DNA of 64,000 nucleotides, from NCBI GenBank assembly GCA_016214955.1, contig JACRMN010000017.1:1-64000 (forward strand), read 5' to 3'. Within the stretch, counting starts at the first letter, position 1, and the number at the start of each line of letters is the position of its first letter. The notes below the pieces were generated by a model. That model did no database searches and was not told the DNA's origin. It saw nothing but the letters and a program-made list of their open reading frames with translations. Positions 50,454-63,341 of this stretch are shown here, one piece after another. The stretch comes from Deltaproteobacteria bacterium (GTDB lineage Bacteria > Myxococcota > Myxococcia > Myxococcales > Anaeromyxobacteraceae). Made by a program: the position numbers and the translations under genes.

Positions 50454-51335
50454 ATGCCGAGGGACCACCTGGTGCGCGGGATCTTCCCGGAAGCCGGCCT
50501 GCGGGCCATGTTCGTCCGCGTCGGCGACACCGCCCGCATGGCCCGCATGCTCCACGGCCTGGCGCCCACCGCCGCCCACCTCTTCGCCGAGGGGCTCTGC
50601 GGCGGCCTGCTGGTGGCGGCGCTGCAGAAGGACAGGGCCCGCATCAACCTGCAGCTCGAGTGCGACGGCCCCCTCCGCGGCCTCTTCGTGGATGCGGCCC
50701 CCGCCGGCCAGGTGCGCGGCTACGTGCGCGCGCCGGCCATCCACTTCCCCGGCGACCCCGTGCAGGGAGCCCGCGCCGCCCTCGGCGGCTCCGGCTACCT
50801 CTCGGTGATCCGCGACCAGGGGCAGGGCAACTTCTACCGGGGCTCGGTGCAGCTCCAGGCCCTCTCGCTGGCCGGCGACCTGCGCCGCTACTTCGCCGAG
50901 AGCGAGCAGGTGGACACCGCCCTCGACCTGCAGGTGCTGCCCCGCGGCGACGAGCCCCTCGGCGACGTGGCCGGCCTCCTGCTGCAGCGGCTCCCCGGCG
51001 GCGACGCCGAGGCCGTGGCGGCGGTGCGGGCCCGCGTGGAGGAGGGGGCCTTCGCCCGGGCGCTGGCCGGCAGCGGCTCGGCGCAGGAGGCGCTGCGGCT
51101 CGTCGTCGGCGAGGGCTTCGAGGTGCTGGCCGACACCGAGGTGGCCTACGTCTGCGGCTGCTCCCAGGAGCGGGCCCGGGCCGCCATCACCGTGCTGGGG
51201 CGCGACGGGGTGTCGGAGCTGCTCGCCGACGAGCGCAAGGCGGTGGTGGCCTGCGAGTTCTGCCGTGCCCAGTACCTGGTGGAGGAGGCGGAGCTGCGCC
51301 AGATCCTGAGCCGCCTCTCCGAGGCAGGGGAGTAG
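50454..51335 (+). CDS. hslO: Redox-regulated chaperone Hsp33
   Basis: 293 residues: N-terminal substrate-binding domain (HLVRGIFPEAGLRAMFVRV, GYLSVIRDQGQGNFYRGSVQL) and C-terminal zinc switch with CGC and CEFC pairs (CxC-x(~30)-CxxC). Oxidative stress releases zinc and activates the holdase. The ATG at 50454 fits family length; a GTG/ATG further upstream lacks homology. It is followed 57 bp later by the phosphoribosyltransferase gene. Confidence 0.93.
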   Translation: MPRDHLVRGIFPEAGLRAMFVRVGDTARMARMLHGLAPTAAHLFAEGLCGGLLVAALQKDRARINLQLECDGPLRGLFVDAAPAGQVRGYVRAPAIHFPGDPVQGARAALGGSGYLSVIRDQGQGNFYRGSVQLQALSLAGDLRRYFAESEQVDTALDLQVLPRGDEPLGDVAGLLLQRLPGGDAEAVAAVRARVEEGAFARALAGSGSAQEALRLVVGEGFEVLADTEVAYVCGCSQERARAAITVLGRDGVSELLADERKAVVACEFCRAQYLVEEAELRQILSRLSEAGE

Positions 51336-51392
51336 TCCCGTTTCCCCGGGCGCGTGCTACATTTCCACGACCCCGTTCACCGGAGGCGCGTC

Positions 51393-52106
51393 ATTCCCGC
51401 GAAGAAGAAGCAGACCCGCGCCGCAGCCAGGCCCCCCCGCAAGGCCGCCCCGGCGGCGCGCCGCAAGGCCGGCGCCAAGGGCCGCCCGGCCGGGAAGAAG
51501 CCATCCGGAAAGAGGCCGGCCGGGAAGAAGCGGTCCGCCCGCCGTCTCCTCAGCGAGCAGCCGCTGGGCGCCGGCGTTGGCGACGCCCACGCGGTGAAGC
51601 GGCTCCGCATCCCGCCCCAGCAGTCGCGGGCGCGCCCCCAGACCAAGGTGCGCGAGGTCTCCTGGCTCCAGTTCGGCGACTTCGCCCGCGACCTGGCCGA
51701 TCGCATCGCCCTGCGCTACCGGCCCGAGGTGATCCTGGGCGTGGTCAACGGCGGAGTCTTCCTGGGCGGGGCGCTGGCGGGCTCCTTCCAGGCCGAGTTC
51801 GTGCCGGTGAAGATCGACAGGCGCTCCGGCCTGCCCCTGGAGCGGCTCCCCTCCCTGGCCGGCAAGAAGGTGCTGGCGGTGGACGACGTCACCGTCTCGG
51901 GCCGCACCCTCTCGCGGGCCAGCCTCGCCGCGGAGAAGGCCGGCGCCGCCGAGGTGCGCACCTGCGCCCTGGTGGTCCGGCCCAAGGGCAGCCACTCCGA
52001 CTTCTTCGCCCTGGAGACCGACGAGGTGGTGGTCTTCGGCTGGGACTACCAGCTCGACGCCGGGGCCGGGCCCGGCGGCGCCGATCCCGGAGAGGTGGGC
52101 GTGTAG
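51393..52106 (+). CDS. Phosphoribosyltransferase-domain protein with histone H1-like tail, ATT start
   Basis: 237 residues if translation begins at ATT 51393, which sits 6 nt after GGAGG. The alternative, GTG at 51354, has no ribosome site and would add 13 atypical residues. N-terminal 55 residues are Lys/Arg/Ala/Pro-rich ([31 protein letters not shown]), like histone H1 tails of myxobacteria. The rest is a type I PRTase ([35 protein letters not shown], and the PRPP loop [14 protein letters not shown]). Substrate unclear. It precedes selB by 10 bp. Confidence 0.75.
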   Translation: MPAKKKQTRAAARPPRKAAPAARRKAGAKGRPAGKKPSGKRPAGKKRSARRLLSEQPLGAGVGDAHAVKRLRIPPQQSRARPQTKVREVSWLQFGDFARDLADRIALRYRPEVILGVVNGGVFLGGALAGSFQAEFVPVKIDRRSGLPLERLPSLAGKKVLAVDDVTVSGRTLSRASLAAEKAGAAEVRTCALVVRPKGSHSDFFALETDEVVVFGWDYQLDAGAGPGGADPGEVGV

Positions 52107-52116
52107 CCGAGGCCCC

Positions 52117-54060
52117 ATGCGGCTCGTCCTCGGCACGGCCGGACACATCGACCACGGCAAGACGGCCCTGGTCCGGGCGCTGACCGGCATCGACACCGAC
52201 AGGCTCGCCGAGGAGAAGCGGCGCGGCATCACCATCGAGCTCGGCTTCGCGCACCTGGCGCTGCCCGGGGGGGCGGTGGCCGGGGTGGTGGACGTCCCTG
52301 GCCACGAGCGCTTCGTGCGCTCCATGGCGGCCGGCGCCGGCGGCATCGACCTGGTGGTGCTGGTCATCGCCGCGGACGAGGGGGTGATGCCCCAGACCCG
52401 CGAGCACCTCGACATCTGCCGCCTGCTGGGCGTGCCCCGCGGGCTGGTGGCGGTCACCAAGAGCGATCTCCTGCCGGAGCTGGGGACCGAGTGGCTGCCG
52501 CTGCTCGAGGAGGAGATCCGCGCCGCCACCAGGGGCACCTTCCTTGAGGGAGCGCCCATCGTCCCCTGCTCGGCGCGCACCGGCGAGGGGCTCCCGGCGC
52601 TGCTGGCCGCCATCGCCCAGCAGGCCCAGGGCATGGCCGAGCGACCGGCCGACGGCCCGCTGCTCCTCCCCATCGACCGGGCCTTCACGCTCAAGGGCTT
52701 CGGCACCGTGGTCACCGGCACGCTCCTCTCCGGCTCCATCTCCGAGGAGGAGCACGTGGCCCTCCTGCCGGCGCCGCCCGGCGGCCCCGAGCTGCGGGTG
52801 CGCACGCTGCAGGTCCACTCCCGCCCCACGACCAGGGCGCTCGCCGGCCAGCGCACCGCGGTGAACCTGCCGGGTGTCGAGGCCCAGGCCATCTCCCGCG
52901 GCCAGGTGCTGTGCCGGCCCGGCGAGATCCCCGCCTCGCGGATGCTCGACGTCGAGCTCTCCCTGCTGGCGGCGGCGCCGCGGGCGCTGCGCCACCGCGC
53001 CCGGCTGCTGCTGCACGTGGGCACCGCGCAGGTGGAGGCGGCGGTCTCGCTCCTCGACAGGCCCGAGCTGGCGCCGGGGGCCACGGCCCACGCCCAGCTC
53101 CGGCTCGACGAGCCGGTGGCGGCGCTGCCGGGCCAGCGCTTCATCCTCCGGGGCTTCGCGGCCATCGAGGGGCGCGGGCGTACCGTGGCCGGCGGCCGGG
53201 TGCTGGCCATCGCCGCCCGGCGCCGGAGGCGGGGCCGGCCCGACGAGCTGGCCCAGCTCCAGGTGCTGGCCGGCGGCGACGCCGACGCGCGCCTGGCGGC
53301 GCTCCTGGCCCAGGCCGGGCCGGCGGGCCTCACCGAGGCGCAGCTCGTCGGGCGGGCGGCGCTCTCGCCGCGCGCCGTGGCCTCGGGGCTGGAGCGGCTC
53401 GGCGCCCGCGGCGAGGCGATGCTCTTCGACAGGGATCACCGCGCCTACGCCTCCGGCCAGGTGGCGAAGGCGCTCGCCGAGAAGCTCCGCGGCGCGGTGG
53501 CCGCCTTCCACAAGCAGAAGCCGCTGGCCGCCGGCATGGGCAAGGCCGAGCTCCGGGGCCGACTGCCGCCGGTGGTGGACGCCAGGCTCTTCCAGCGCAT
53601 CCTGGTCCAGCTCGTCGACAGGGGGGCGCTGCTCGCCGACGGGGAGCTGGTGCGGCTGCCGGAGCACCGCGCCGCCGGGAGCGGCGGCAGCGGCGCGGCC
53701 GTGAAGGCCCGGGTTGCCGAGGCGCTGGCCCGGGCCGGCCTCACCCCGCCTGCCCTGGCGGAGCTGCCGGGGGCGCTCTCCGCCAGCGCCGCCGACGTCC
53801 AGGCGGTGGTCAAGCTGCTGCAGGCCGAGGGGACCATCGTCCGGGTGTCGCCCGAGCTCTCCTTCGACGCCGCGGCGGTGGCCGGCCTGCAGGAGCGGCT
53901 CACCGCCTGGCTGCGCGAGAGGAAGGAGATCAGCACCCAGGAGTTCAAGGAGCTGGTGGGGGCCACCCGCAAGCACGTCATCCCGCTGGCCGAGTACTTC
54001 GACCGGCAGAAGGTCACGCTGCGGGTGGGCGACAGGCGGGTGCTGCGGGGCGGGGGGTAG
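52117..54060 (+). CDS. selB: Selenocysteine-specific elongation factor SelB
   Basis: 647 residues. GTPase motifs: GHIDHGKT (9-16), [17 protein letters not shown] (59-66), TKSD (114-117). Two beta-barrels follow, with [22 protein letters not shown], then the SelB-specific C-terminal winged-helix repeats (about 390-647, ending [41 protein letters not shown]) that bind the SECIS RNA. Delivers Sec-tRNA to UGA codons. selA lies 9 kb away at the right edge in the same direction; selC is not in the window. Its stop abuts the sensor-kinase ATG. Confidence 0.95.
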   Translation: MRLVLGTAGHIDHGKTALVRALTGIDTDRLAEEKRRGITIELGFAHLALPGGAVAGVVDVPGHERFVRSMAAGAGGIDLVVLVIAADEGVMPQTREHLDICRLLGVPRGLVAVTKSDLLPELGTEWLPLLEEEIRAATRGTFLEGAPIVPCSARTGEGLPALLAAIAQQAQGMAERPADGPLLLPIDRAFTLKGFGTVVTGTLLSGSISEEEHVALLPAPPGGPELRVRTLQVHSRPTTRALAGQRTAVNLPGVEAQAISRGQVLCRPGEIPASRMLDVELSLLAAAPRALRHRARLLLHVGTAQVEAAVSLLDRPELAPGATAHAQLRLDEPVAALPGQRFILRGFAAIEGRGRTVAGGRVLAIAARRRRRGRPDELAQLQVLAGGDADARLAALLAQAGPAGLTEAQLVGRAALSPRAVASGLERLGARGEAMLFDRDHRAYASGQVAKALAEKLRGAVAAFHKQKPLAAGMGKAELRGRLPPVVDARLFQRILVQLVDRGALLADGELVRLPEHRAAGSGGSGAAVKARVAEALARAGLTPPALAELPGALSASAADVQAVVKLLQAEGTIVRVSPELSFDAAAVAGLQERLTAWLRERKEISTQEFKELVGATRKHVIPLAEYFDRQKVTLRVGDRRVLRGGG

Positions 54061-56625
54061 ATGGACCGGCGCTGGCTCGACGGCCTGCCGGTGCCCACCG
54101 CCGTCATCCGCGACGGCGTGGTGGTCTACGTCAACCCCTCGGTCATCGCCCTCACCGGGGTGCCGACGGAGCAGCTCCTCGGCAAGCGCTTCGAGGCCTT
54201 CGTCTCGCCCCGCGACCTCGAGCTGGTGGTCGACAGGCAGGCGGCCCGGCTCCGCGGCGAGACCGTGCCGGCCTCCTACCAGGCCGAGCTGGTGGTCGCC
54301 GGCCGCCGCTTCATGGCCCAGATCCACGCCGCGGTGGTGGGCGGCGAGATCGTCCTCCAGCTCCTCGACGTCACCGACGAGGCCTCGCGCGGCATGCGGC
54401 TCGCGGCCCTGGCGCAGTTCGGCGCCATGGTGCAGCGGGAGCACCGCGACGAGGACGTCTACCGCGGCGTGCGCGAGGGGCTCATGGCCCTGGGGCTGCG
54501 CTGCGTGATGGTGTCGCCGCAGGGCGAGGAGCTGGAGGTCGCCTTCGTCAACACCGACCGTGAACGACAGCAGGCCTGGGAGCGGGCGCTGGGGGCCCCG
54601 CTGGGCGGCGCGCGCCGGCCCTGGACCCCGCTGCTGCGCACCGCCTGGCGCGACGGGGTCTCCTTCTGCGACGACTACGTGGGCGAGGCGGCCCGCTTCA
54701 TGGGCGTCGAGCGGCGGGCCCTGGCCGGCGCCGACCTGCCCCTCAACGCCGTGGCGGTCCGGGTGGACGTACAGGGCCACCCCACCGCGCTGCTGGTGGC
54801 GGTGGGCGACTGGCTGCGGGCCGAGGACCGGCCCGCCTTCCGCCTCTTCGGCGCCCAGATCTCGGCGGCCCTCGACGCCGCCCGGGCCATCGCCGCCCTC
54901 TCCCGGCGCAACGCCGAGCTGGCGGCCCTGAACCAGCTCGCCGGCGCCTCGGGGCTGGAGAGCGACCTCCCCGGCTTCCTGCAGCGGGGCAGCGAGCTGG
55001 TGCGGGACACCCTGGGCTGCGTCAACCTCGCCGTCTACCTCCTGGTCCCCGACGGCCAGTCGCTGGAGCTGGTGCACGTCACCACCCCGGCCCCCGACCT
55101 GGCGCGGCACCTGGGCCGCCCGCCGCGGAGCGGCCCCTTCGTGGGCCAGGCGCTGCGGGACGGCGCCTCCCTGGTCCGGCTCTCCCGGGAGCTGCCGCAG
55201 CCCGCCGCCCGGGTGATGGAGGGGATGGGGATCGCCACCGTGGCCGCGGTCCCGCTGCGCTACCGCTCCACCGAGCGGGGGGTGATGGTGGCGGCCTGGG
55301 CCCAGGCCCGCACCACGGCCGAGTGCAACCTGCCGCTGCTCGAGGCCATGGCCTCCCACTTCGCGGCCGCCGTCTACTCCCACCGGCTGGTCGGCGACCT
55401 GGAGACGCGGGTCGGCGAGCTCACCCTGCTCAACGAGCTGGCGCGCGCCGCCGCCACCCTCGACCCGGTGCGGCTGCTCGAGGATGCGCTGCGGCGGGTC
55501 GCGGCGGTGTTCCGCTGCGAGGTGGGCGCCGCGCTGCTGGTGGAGGGCGACAGGCTGCTGCCCACCGCCCGGCTCGGGCTCGGCCCGGAGGGGGCGGCGC
55601 TCACCGGCGAGGCGCGGGTGGGCGAGCCGCTGGCCGGCCTGGCGGTGGCCGAGCGGCGCCCGGTGCGCTTCCCCGGCGACGTGGAGGAGACGGAGCGGCT
55701 GCGCCTCTTCCGCCACCGCGAGGGGATCCACCAGACGGTGGCCGTGCCCCTGCTGGTGAAGGACCGGGTGCTGGGGGTGCTGGTGCTGGCCCGGCGCCGG
55801 CCCGAGCCCTTCGGCGACGGCGAGGTCTCGCTGCTCTCGGCCATCGGCGCCCAGCTCGGGGTGGCCGCCGAGAACGCCCGCGCCGCCGCCGAGCTGGCCC
55901 GCACCCAGGCGCAGCTCGTGCAGCGCGAGCGGCTGGCGGCGCTGGGCGAGCTGGCGGCGGTGGTGGCCCACGAGGTCCGCAACCCGCTGGGCGTGATCTT
56001 CAACTCGCTGGGGGCGCTGCGCCGCCAGGTGCGGTCCGACGGCGACGCCCCCATGCTGCTGCAAATCGTCGGCGAGGAGGCCGACAGGCTCAACCGCATG
56101 GTGGGCGACCTGCTCGACTTCGCCCGCCCCTCGAAGCCCAGCATCCGGCCCGAGCCCATCCCCAACCTGCTCGACCAGGTGCTGGCCTCGGCGCTGGCCA
56201 CGGCCGGCGGCGCGCCCGGCGTCACCGTGGTGCGCGAGGTGGACGAGGGCCTGCCGTCGGTGCCGGTGGACGGGCGGCAGCTCCGCCAGGCGCTCCTCAA
56301 CGTGGTGCAGAACGCCATCCAGGCCATGCCCGGCGGCGGGATCCTGACGGTGCGGGCACGGCGCGAGGGGCACCAGCTCTGCCTGGAGCTCGCCGACACC
56401 GGCCCCGGCGTCCCGCCGCACCTGCGCCAGAAGGTCTTCGAGCCCTTCTTCACCACCCGCGCCACCGGCACCGGGCTGGGGCTGGCGGTGGTTCGGCGCG
56501 TGGCCGCCGACCACCGCGGCACCGCGTCGGTGGACAACGGCCCCGGGGGCGGCGCGGTCTTCTCCCTGCGGCTGCCCCTCGACGACGGTCCTGGCGCGGT
56601 TGAAAAGCCGGCGGACCTGGCGTGA
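54061..56625 (+). CDS. Soluble PAS/GAF sensor histidine kinase (NtrB-like)
   Basis: 854 residues. A PAS domain (about 1-110: LDGLPVPTAVIRDGVVVYVNPSVIALTGV) is followed by two to three GAF-like regions (about 115-600), HisKA with VAHEVRNPLGVIFNSL (phospho-acceptor His637) and HATPase (QALLNVVQNAIQAMPGGG, DTGPGVPPHLR, GTGLGLAVVRRVAADHRG). No membrane segment. It begins directly after the selB stop and is 1 base from the start of the sigma-54 regulator, its likely partner. Confidence 0.92.
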   Translation: MDRRWLDGLPVPTAVIRDGVVVYVNPSVIALTGVPTEQLLGKRFEAFVSPRDLELVVDRQAARLRGETVPASYQAELVVAGRRFMAQIHAAVVGGEIVLQLLDVTDEASRGMRLAALAQFGAMVQREHRDEDVYRGVREGLMALGLRCVMVSPQGEELEVAFVNTDRERQQAWERALGAPLGGARRPWTPLLRTAWRDGVSFCDDYVGEAARFMGVERRALAGADLPLNAVAVRVDVQGHPTALLVAVGDWLRAEDRPAFRLFGAQISAALDAARAIAALSRRNAELAALNQLAGASGLESDLPGFLQRGSELVRDTLGCVNLAVYLLVPDGQSLELVHVTTPAPDLARHLGRPPRSGPFVGQALRDGASLVRLSRELPQPAARVMEGMGIATVAAVPLRYRSTERGVMVAAWAQARTTAECNLPLLEAMASHFAAAVYSHRLVGDLETRVGELTLLNELARAAATLDPVRLLEDALRRVAAVFRCEVGAALLVEGDRLLPTARLGLGPEGAALTGEARVGEPLAGLAVAERRPVRFPGDVEETERLRLFRHREGIHQTVAVPLLVKDRVLGVLVLARRRPEPFGDGEVSLLSAIGAQLGVAAENARAAAELARTQAQLVQRERLAALGELAAVVAHEVRNPLGVIFNSLGALRRQVRSDGDAPMLLQIVGEEADRLNRMVGDLLDFARPSKPSIRPEPIPNLLDQVLASALATAGGAPGVTVVREVDEGLPSVPVDGRQLRQALLNVVQNAIQAMPGGGILTVRARREGHQLCLELADTGPGVPPHLRQKVFEPFFTTRATGTGLGLAVVRRVAADHRGTASVDNGPGGGAVFSLRLPLDDGPGAVEKPADLA

Positions 56626-56626
56626 G

Positions 56627-58036
<1,410 letters not shown>

Positions 58037-58064
58037 GGGACCGAAACCGGGCTACGGGGCGACT

Positions 58065-58104
58065 GGCTCCAGGCTACCGGGGTCGAAGCCTGAAGTCCGG
58101 AGCC
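58065..58104. terminator. Hairpin between convergent regulator and nuoN genes
   Basis: Outer arms GGCTCC (58065-58070) and GGAGCC (58099-58104), inner arms AGGCT (58071-58075) and AGCCT (58087-58091). It lies between the stops of the two convergent operons and could end transcription in both directions, though no T-run is present. Confidence 0.4.
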
Positions 58105-58111
58105 TCGAGCC

Positions 58112-59596
58112 TCACCGCACCACCGCCGCGGCGGCGCGGGCCAGCGAGGCCACCGGCTCGGAGCCGATGCCCAGCACCACCACCGCCGCCACCGCCACGG
58201 CCAGCGCCACGGAGAGCACCGGCGAGGTGACGCCGGCGGGCTCGCCCTCGGCGGCCGGCCGCATGTACATGTAGACCACCACGCGCAGGTAGTAGTAGGC
58301 GCCCAGCGCGCTGGTGAGCACGCCGACGACGGCCAGGGCGAGGTACTGGGCGCCGACGGCGGCCTGGAAGACCAGGAGCTTGGCGACGAAGCCCGCGGTG
58401 GGCGGGACGCCGGCCAGGCTGAGCATGAAGACCGTCATGGCGAAGGCCAGCAGCGGGCGGCGCCGCGAGAGGCCGGCCAGGCGCTCCAGGTCCCAGGCGT
58501 CGGCGGGCTCGTCGCCCGGCTGGCCGTTCGACTCCAGCGCGCCGACCACCGCGAAGGCGCCGATGGCGCTGGCGGTGTAGGAGGCCAGGTAGAAGAGCAC
58601 GCCGGAGAGGGCGCGCTCGCGCACCGCCGGCAGGCCCGCCGCCAGCACGCCCAGCAGCAGGTAGCCGGCGTGGGCGATGGAGGAGTAGGCCAGCATGCGC
58701 TTGACGCTGCGCTGGGGCACGGCGAAGAGGTTGCCCACCAGCATGGTGAGCAGCGCCAGCACCGCCAGCACCCTGGGGAAGGCGGAGTCGGCGGCCCCGC
58801 CGGTGGCGGCATAGGCGGCCAGCACCGTGCGGGCCAGGATGGCGAAGGCGGCGGTCTTGACCCCCGCGGCCATGAAGGCCGTCACCGGGGTGGGGGCGCC
58901 CTCGTAGACGTCGGGCGTCCACACGTGGAAGGGCACGGCCGCCACCTTGAAGGCCAGGCCGGCCGCCACCAGCACCAGGCCGGCGCTGAGCAGGGCGCTG
59001 CCGCCGGCCTGCAGCGGGCCGCGGGCCACGTCGGAGAGCAGCGTCGAGCCGGTGGCGCCGAAGACCAGCGAGGTGCCGTAGAGGAGCAGCGCCGAGGAGA
59101 AGGCGCCGAGGATGAAGTACTTGAAGGCGGCCTCGGCCGGCTTCTTGCCCCGGCGCATCCAGGCGGCCAGGGCGTAGGTGCTGAGGCTCATGATCTCGAT
59201 GGCCACGAAGGCCACCAGGAGGTCGCTGGCCATGCCCAGCAGGCTCATGCCCGAGGCCGCGAAGAGCGAGAGGGCGTAGAACTCGCCGCGCTCGGCGCCG
59301 CGGGCGTCGAGCCAGGAGGCGGAGACCAGCGCTGCCAGCGCCAGGCCGAAGGAGACGGTGATGGTGACGAAGGCGGAGAAGGCGTCGGCGGTGGCCTGGC
59401 CGGCGAAGACCTTGCCCGGCGTGGCGCCGAAGGCGGTGAGGCCCGCGGTGGCCGCGAAGAGCACGGTCAGGAAGGCCTGGTAGCCGCGCTTGCCGGAGGT
59501 GAGGAAGACCTCCGAGAGGAGGAGGGCGATGCCGCCCAGCGCCAGGATGGCGACCGGCGCGAGGGCGAGCACGTCCTGCGAGGAGACCGTCGGCAT
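58112..59596 (-). CDS. nuoN: NADH-quinone oxidoreductase subunit N
   Basis: 494 residues, 13-14 predicted membrane helices, antiporter-like fold. Landmarks: the Glu in [20 protein letters not shown], the broken helix with the conserved Lys near [28 protein letters not shown] and [17 protein letters not shown]. Part of the proton-pumping membrane arm of complex I. Last of three genes (L-M-N); the gap to nuoM is 1 bp. Confidence 0.94.
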   Translation of the reverse strand: MPTVSSQDVLALAPVAILALGGIALLLSEVFLTSGKRGYQAFLTVLFAATAGLTAFGATPGKVFAGQATADAFSAFVTITVSFGLALAALVSASWLDARGAERGEFYALSLFAASGMSLLGMASDLLVAFVAIEIMSLSTYALAAWMRRGKKPAEAAFKYFILGAFSSALLLYGTSLVFGATGSTLLSDVARGPLQAGGSALLSAGLVLVAAGLAFKVAAVPFHVWTPDVYEGAPTPVTAFMAAGVKTAAFAILARTVLAAYAATGGAADSAFPRVLAVLALLTMLVGNLFAVPQRSVKRMLAYSSIAHAGYLLLGVLAAGLPAVRERALSGVLFYLASYTASAIGAFAVVGALESNGQPGDEPADAWDLERLAGLSRRRPLLAFAMTVFMLSLAGVPPTAGFVAKLLVFQAAVGAQYLALAVVGVLTSALGAYYYLRVVVYMYMRPAAEGEPAGVTSPVLSVALAVAVAAVVVLGIGSEPVASLARAAAAVVR

Positions 59597-59597
59597 G

Positions 59598-61205
59598 TCA
59601 GTGGCTCCCTCCGGCCGGGGGCATGGCCGCGAGCGCGCCGGGCGCGGTGGTGGGCTCGAGCGCCAGGGCCGGCTGCTGTCCGCCGACCGAGGGCGGGCGG
59701 CCGGGGTCGCGGGTGCGCAGGCGGCGGTCGGCCTCCTGCATGCGGGTCACCAGCCGATCGACGGCGGGCCTGGCCGGCGCGAGGAAGGGCTGCGGGGCGA
59801 GGCCCATGACCACGATGAGGACGATCATGGGGGCGATGACGAAGGCCTCCCGCAGCGACAGGTCGGGGAGGTGGCGGTTCTCGTCGCTGGTGATGGTGCC
59901 GAAGAAGACCCGCTCCACCAGCCAGAGCATGTAGACCGCGCCCAGGATGACGCCGGTGGCGCCGAGCACCGCCAGCAGCTGGGTGCCCGGCATCCGGCCC
60001 AGCCAGGTACCGGCCAGGATGAGGAACTCGCCGACGAAGCCGTTGGTGCCCGGCAGGCCGACCGACGAGAGGGTGACCACCACGAAGGCGGTGGCGATCC
60101 AGGGCACCTGCTTGGCGATGCCGCCGTACTCGGAGATGAGCCGGGTGTGGCGCCGCTCGTAGAGCATGCCCACCAGGAGGAACAGGGCGCCGGTGGAGAC
60201 GCCGTGGTTGAGCATCTGGTAGACGCCGCCGGTGAGCCCCTCGGCGGTCAGGGCCATGAGGCCCAGCATCACGAAGCCGAGGTGCGAGACCGAGGAGTAG
60301 GCCACCAGCCGCTTCATGTCGCCCTGCACCAGGCACATGAGCGCGCCGTAGATGATGCCCACCACCGCCAGCACCGCGATGGCCGGCCGGAACTGCAGCG
60401 CAGCGTCCGGGAAGAGCGGCATGGCGTAGCGGAAGAAGCCGAAGGTGCCCATCTTCAGGAGCACGCCGGCCAGGATGACGGAGCCGGCGGTGGGGGCCTC
60501 GGTGTGGGCGTCCGGCAGCCAGGTGTGCACCGGGAACATCGGCACCTTGACGGCGAAGGCCACCGCGAAGGCCAGGAAGAGCCACTTCTGCGCGTCGGCG
60601 CCGACCCGGAGCGCGTCGCGCACCACCAGGTAGTCGAAGCTGCCGCCGGCGTGGAGGGCCGCGTAGATGATGGCGATGAGCATCAGCACGCTGGCCACGA
60701 AGGTGTAGATGAAGAACTTCACCGTGGCGTAGAGCCGGTTCTGCGAGCCCCAGACCCCGATCAGCAGGTACATGGGGATGAGGACCGCCTCCCAGAAGAC
60801 GTAGAAGAGGACGAGGTCCAGGGCCGCGAAGGTGCCGATCATCGCCGTCTCCAGCACCAGCACGGCGATGAGGAACTCCTTCACCCGCTCGGTGACGCTC
60901 CAGGCGGCCAGGATGACGATGGGCGTGAGCGCGGTGGTGAGCATCACCAGCAGCAGCGCCACGCCGTCGAGGCCGACGTGGTAGCCGATGCCGGCCGAGG
61001 CGATCCAGGGCACCTTGAGGGCGAACTGGAACTCGGCGGCGCCGGGCCGGGAGTCGAAGCCGGCCCAGAGCGCCAGCGAGACGCCGAAGGTGGCCAGGGT
61101 GACGAAGAAGGCCCAGCCGCGGTGCTGCCCGGGCTCGCCGGCCGGGAGGAAGGCGGCGATGAGGGCGCCGAGGAGCGGCAGGAAGATGACGGCGGTGAGC
61201 AGCAT
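59598..61205 (-). CDS. nuoM: NADH-quinone oxidoreductase subunit M
   Basis: 535 residues with 14 predicted helices. Conserved Glu in [19 protein letters not shown] (equivalent to NuoM Glu144), Lys in the [32 protein letters not shown] segment, and [18 protein letters not shown]. The C-terminal tail (about the last 50 residues) is hydrophilic and Pro/Arg-rich, an extension beyond the usual end. Separated by 3 bp from nuoL upstream. Confidence 0.95.
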   Translation of the reverse strand: MLLTAVIFLPLLGALIAAFLPAGEPGQHRGWAFFVTLATFGVSLALWAGFDSRPGAAEFQFALKVPWIASAGIGYHVGLDGVALLLVMLTTALTPIVILAAWSVTERVKEFLIAVLVLETAMIGTFAALDLVLFYVFWEAVLIPMYLLIGVWGSQNRLYATVKFFIYTFVASVLMLIAIIYAALHAGGSFDYLVVRDALRVGADAQKWLFLAFAVAFAVKVPMFPVHTWLPDAHTEAPTAGSVILAGVLLKMGTFGFFRYAMPLFPDAALQFRPAIAVLAVVGIIYGALMCLVQGDMKRLVAYSSVSHLGFVMLGLMALTAEGLTGGVYQMLNHGVSTGALFLLVGMLYERRHTRLISEYGGIAKQVPWIATAFVVVTLSSVGLPGTNGFVGEFLILAGTWLGRMPGTQLLAVLGATGVILGAVYMLWLVERVFFGTITSDENRHLPDLSLREAFVIAPMIVLIVVMGLAPQPFLAPARPAVDRLVTRMQEADRRLRTRDPGRPPSVGGQQPALALEPTTAPGALAAMPPAGGSH

Positions 61206-61208
61206 GGG

Positions 61209-63227
<2,019 letters not shown>

Positions 63228-63341
63228 AGGGAGGTGGAAACGTCTACCCTCTCGTGACGAATCAGGCAACTGCCTTCCTCGCCCTGGCCCACCCCCGCCC
63301 GGAAACGGGAAAGCGCCGGAAAGCCGTGCTATCTCCAGATC

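Noticed and set aside
49841-52183. A 780-codon rightward frame through the gap, hslO and the PRTase gene
   Set aside because: It is out of frame with Hsp33 and the PRTase, both clearly supported, and its sequence is Arg/Pro/Gly low-complexity.
63228-63341. tRNA-Sec (selC) in gaps around selA and selB
   Set aside because: No cloverleaf or T-loop-like GGTTCGA segment was found in these or the other gaps over 90 bp.
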